DNA of 64,000 bases from Paracoccus caeni. GTDB lineage: Bacteria; Pseudomonadota; Alphaproteobacteria; Rhodobacterales; Rhodobacteraceae. A program made the position numbers and the translations under genes. The stretch covers positions 248,001 through 312,000 of the forward strand of contig NZ_JAEPRQ010000003.1 in the NCBI RefSeq assembly GCF_016629665.1, in the 5' to 3' direction. Below are positions 63,630 through 64,000 of this stretch, piece after piece (the stretch's first letter is position 1; each line of letters opens with the position of its first letter). Below the pieces are notes generated by a model, which searched no databases, was not told where the DNA came from, and was given only the letters and a program-made list of their open reading frames with translations.

Positions 63630-64000
63630 ATGACCATTCACCCGCGCCGTCTTGAAAGCTATGTCTCGGGCCGCTGGACACCGGGCGAGAAAGACGGCCA
63701 GACCCTTCTGGACGCCGCGACCGGCGCGCCTGTCGCGGTCATCGATTCCTCGGGCATCGATTTTGCCGCGGCGCTTGCCCATGGCCGCGATGTCGCCGGA
63801 CCGAAGCTGCGGAAGATGTCCTTCCACGACCGCGCGGCGATGCTGAAGGCGCTTGGCCTTGCGCTGATGGGGATGAAGGAAGAATTCTACACCGAAAGCC
63901 TGCATACCGGCGCGACCCGCCCGGATGCTTGGGTCGATATCGAAGGCGGCATCGGCACCATGCTGACCTTTGCGTCCAAAGGCCGCCGCGAATTGCCGAA
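63630..64000 (+). CDS. paaZ: PaaZ, oxepin-CoA hydrolase/3-oxo-5,6-dehydrosuberyl-CoA semialdehyde dehydrogenase (5' part)
   Basis: The first 123 codons of a gene that runs off the window. RRLESYVSGRWTPGEKDGQT followed by LDAATGAPVAVIDSSGIDF matches the N-terminus of PaaZ, whose N-terminal domain is an aldehyde dehydrogenase and whose C-terminal domain is a hot-dog hydratase. The enzyme opens the oxepin ring and oxidises the resulting aldehyde. GGAAGGA precedes the ATG. Confidence 0.9.
   Translation, partial: MTIHPRRLESYVSGRWTPGEKDGQTLLDAATGAPVAVIDSSGIDFAAALAHGRDVAGPKLRKMSFHDRAAMLKALGLALMGMKEEFYTESLHTGATRPDAWVDIEGGIGTMLTFASKGRRELP

Overview
The window is about 64 kb of high-GC, gene-dense DNA with short intergenic gaps and frequent ATGA/GTGA start-stop overlaps. 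Gene content and order point to an alphaproteobacterium of the Rhodobacteraceae/Paracoccaceae, most like Paracoccus. The pointers are a COQ9-family gene divergent from rpsU, helicase-lnt, argS-SPOR-nagZ-scpA-scpB, yceD-rpmF-plsX-fabH with ihfA-merR-tRNA-Pro, and a class II FBPase next to recJ. The genus is an inference from layout; no database search was run. No insertion sequence, prophage, CRISPR array or rRNA was seen.

Layout. 1-3568 is the 3' part of a seven-gene Mrp cation/proton antiporter operon. 3576-5467 holds a DUF2252 protein and aroQ. 5716-10126 is a carnitine catabolism cluster: binding protein caiX, regulator cdhR, dehydrocarnitine cleavage enzyme cdhC, and a carnitine dehydrogenase fused to a betainyl-CoA thioesterase. 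10168-12208 holds a quinone oxidoreductase, a COQ9 homologue and rpsU with a clear terminator. 12616-14631 is a TetR-controlled operon (operator palindrome, TetR, SRPBCC protein, two VOC proteins). 14735-31971 is mostly housekeeping (aminotransferase, miaB, comEC, gltX, gltA, aminopeptidase P, recJ, glpX, bolA). 31995-43497 carries lnt, a DEAD-box helicase with a long repetitive tail, argS, a SPOR protein, nagZ, scpAB, an rRNA methyltransferase and small unknown genes. 43503-50743 runs mainly on the minus strand (secreted unknown, dCTP deaminase, tRNA-Pro, merR, ihfA, fabH, plsX, rpmF, yceD). 50890-52410 is bamE and a serine hydrolase. 52487-64000 joins a 2-oxo acid dehydrogenase (fused E1 plus E2) and its divergent Lrp/AsnC regulator to a phenylacetate cluster (paaX, thiolase, paaABCDE, an extra ferritin-like gene, start of paaZ).

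The most unusual signal is a dispersed intergenic repeat of about 177 bp, present four times in one orientation and only in the last 20 kb (45441, 50011, 56389, 57507). It folds into nested GC-rich hairpins, and base changes between copies are compensatory. That suggests a structured DNA or RNA element, not a gene. Two copies bracket paaX; the second ends about 10 bp before an inverted repeat that overlaps the promoter of the paa operon.

How the genes may work together: the catabolic genes break down quaternary amines (carnitine to glycine betaine) and aromatics (phenylacetyl-CoA epoxidation, ring cleavage and thiolysis). Branched-chain or aryl 2-oxo acids may feed in through the E1/E2 complex. 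Each catabolic block has its own regulator nearby (cdhR, tetR, lrp, paaX).
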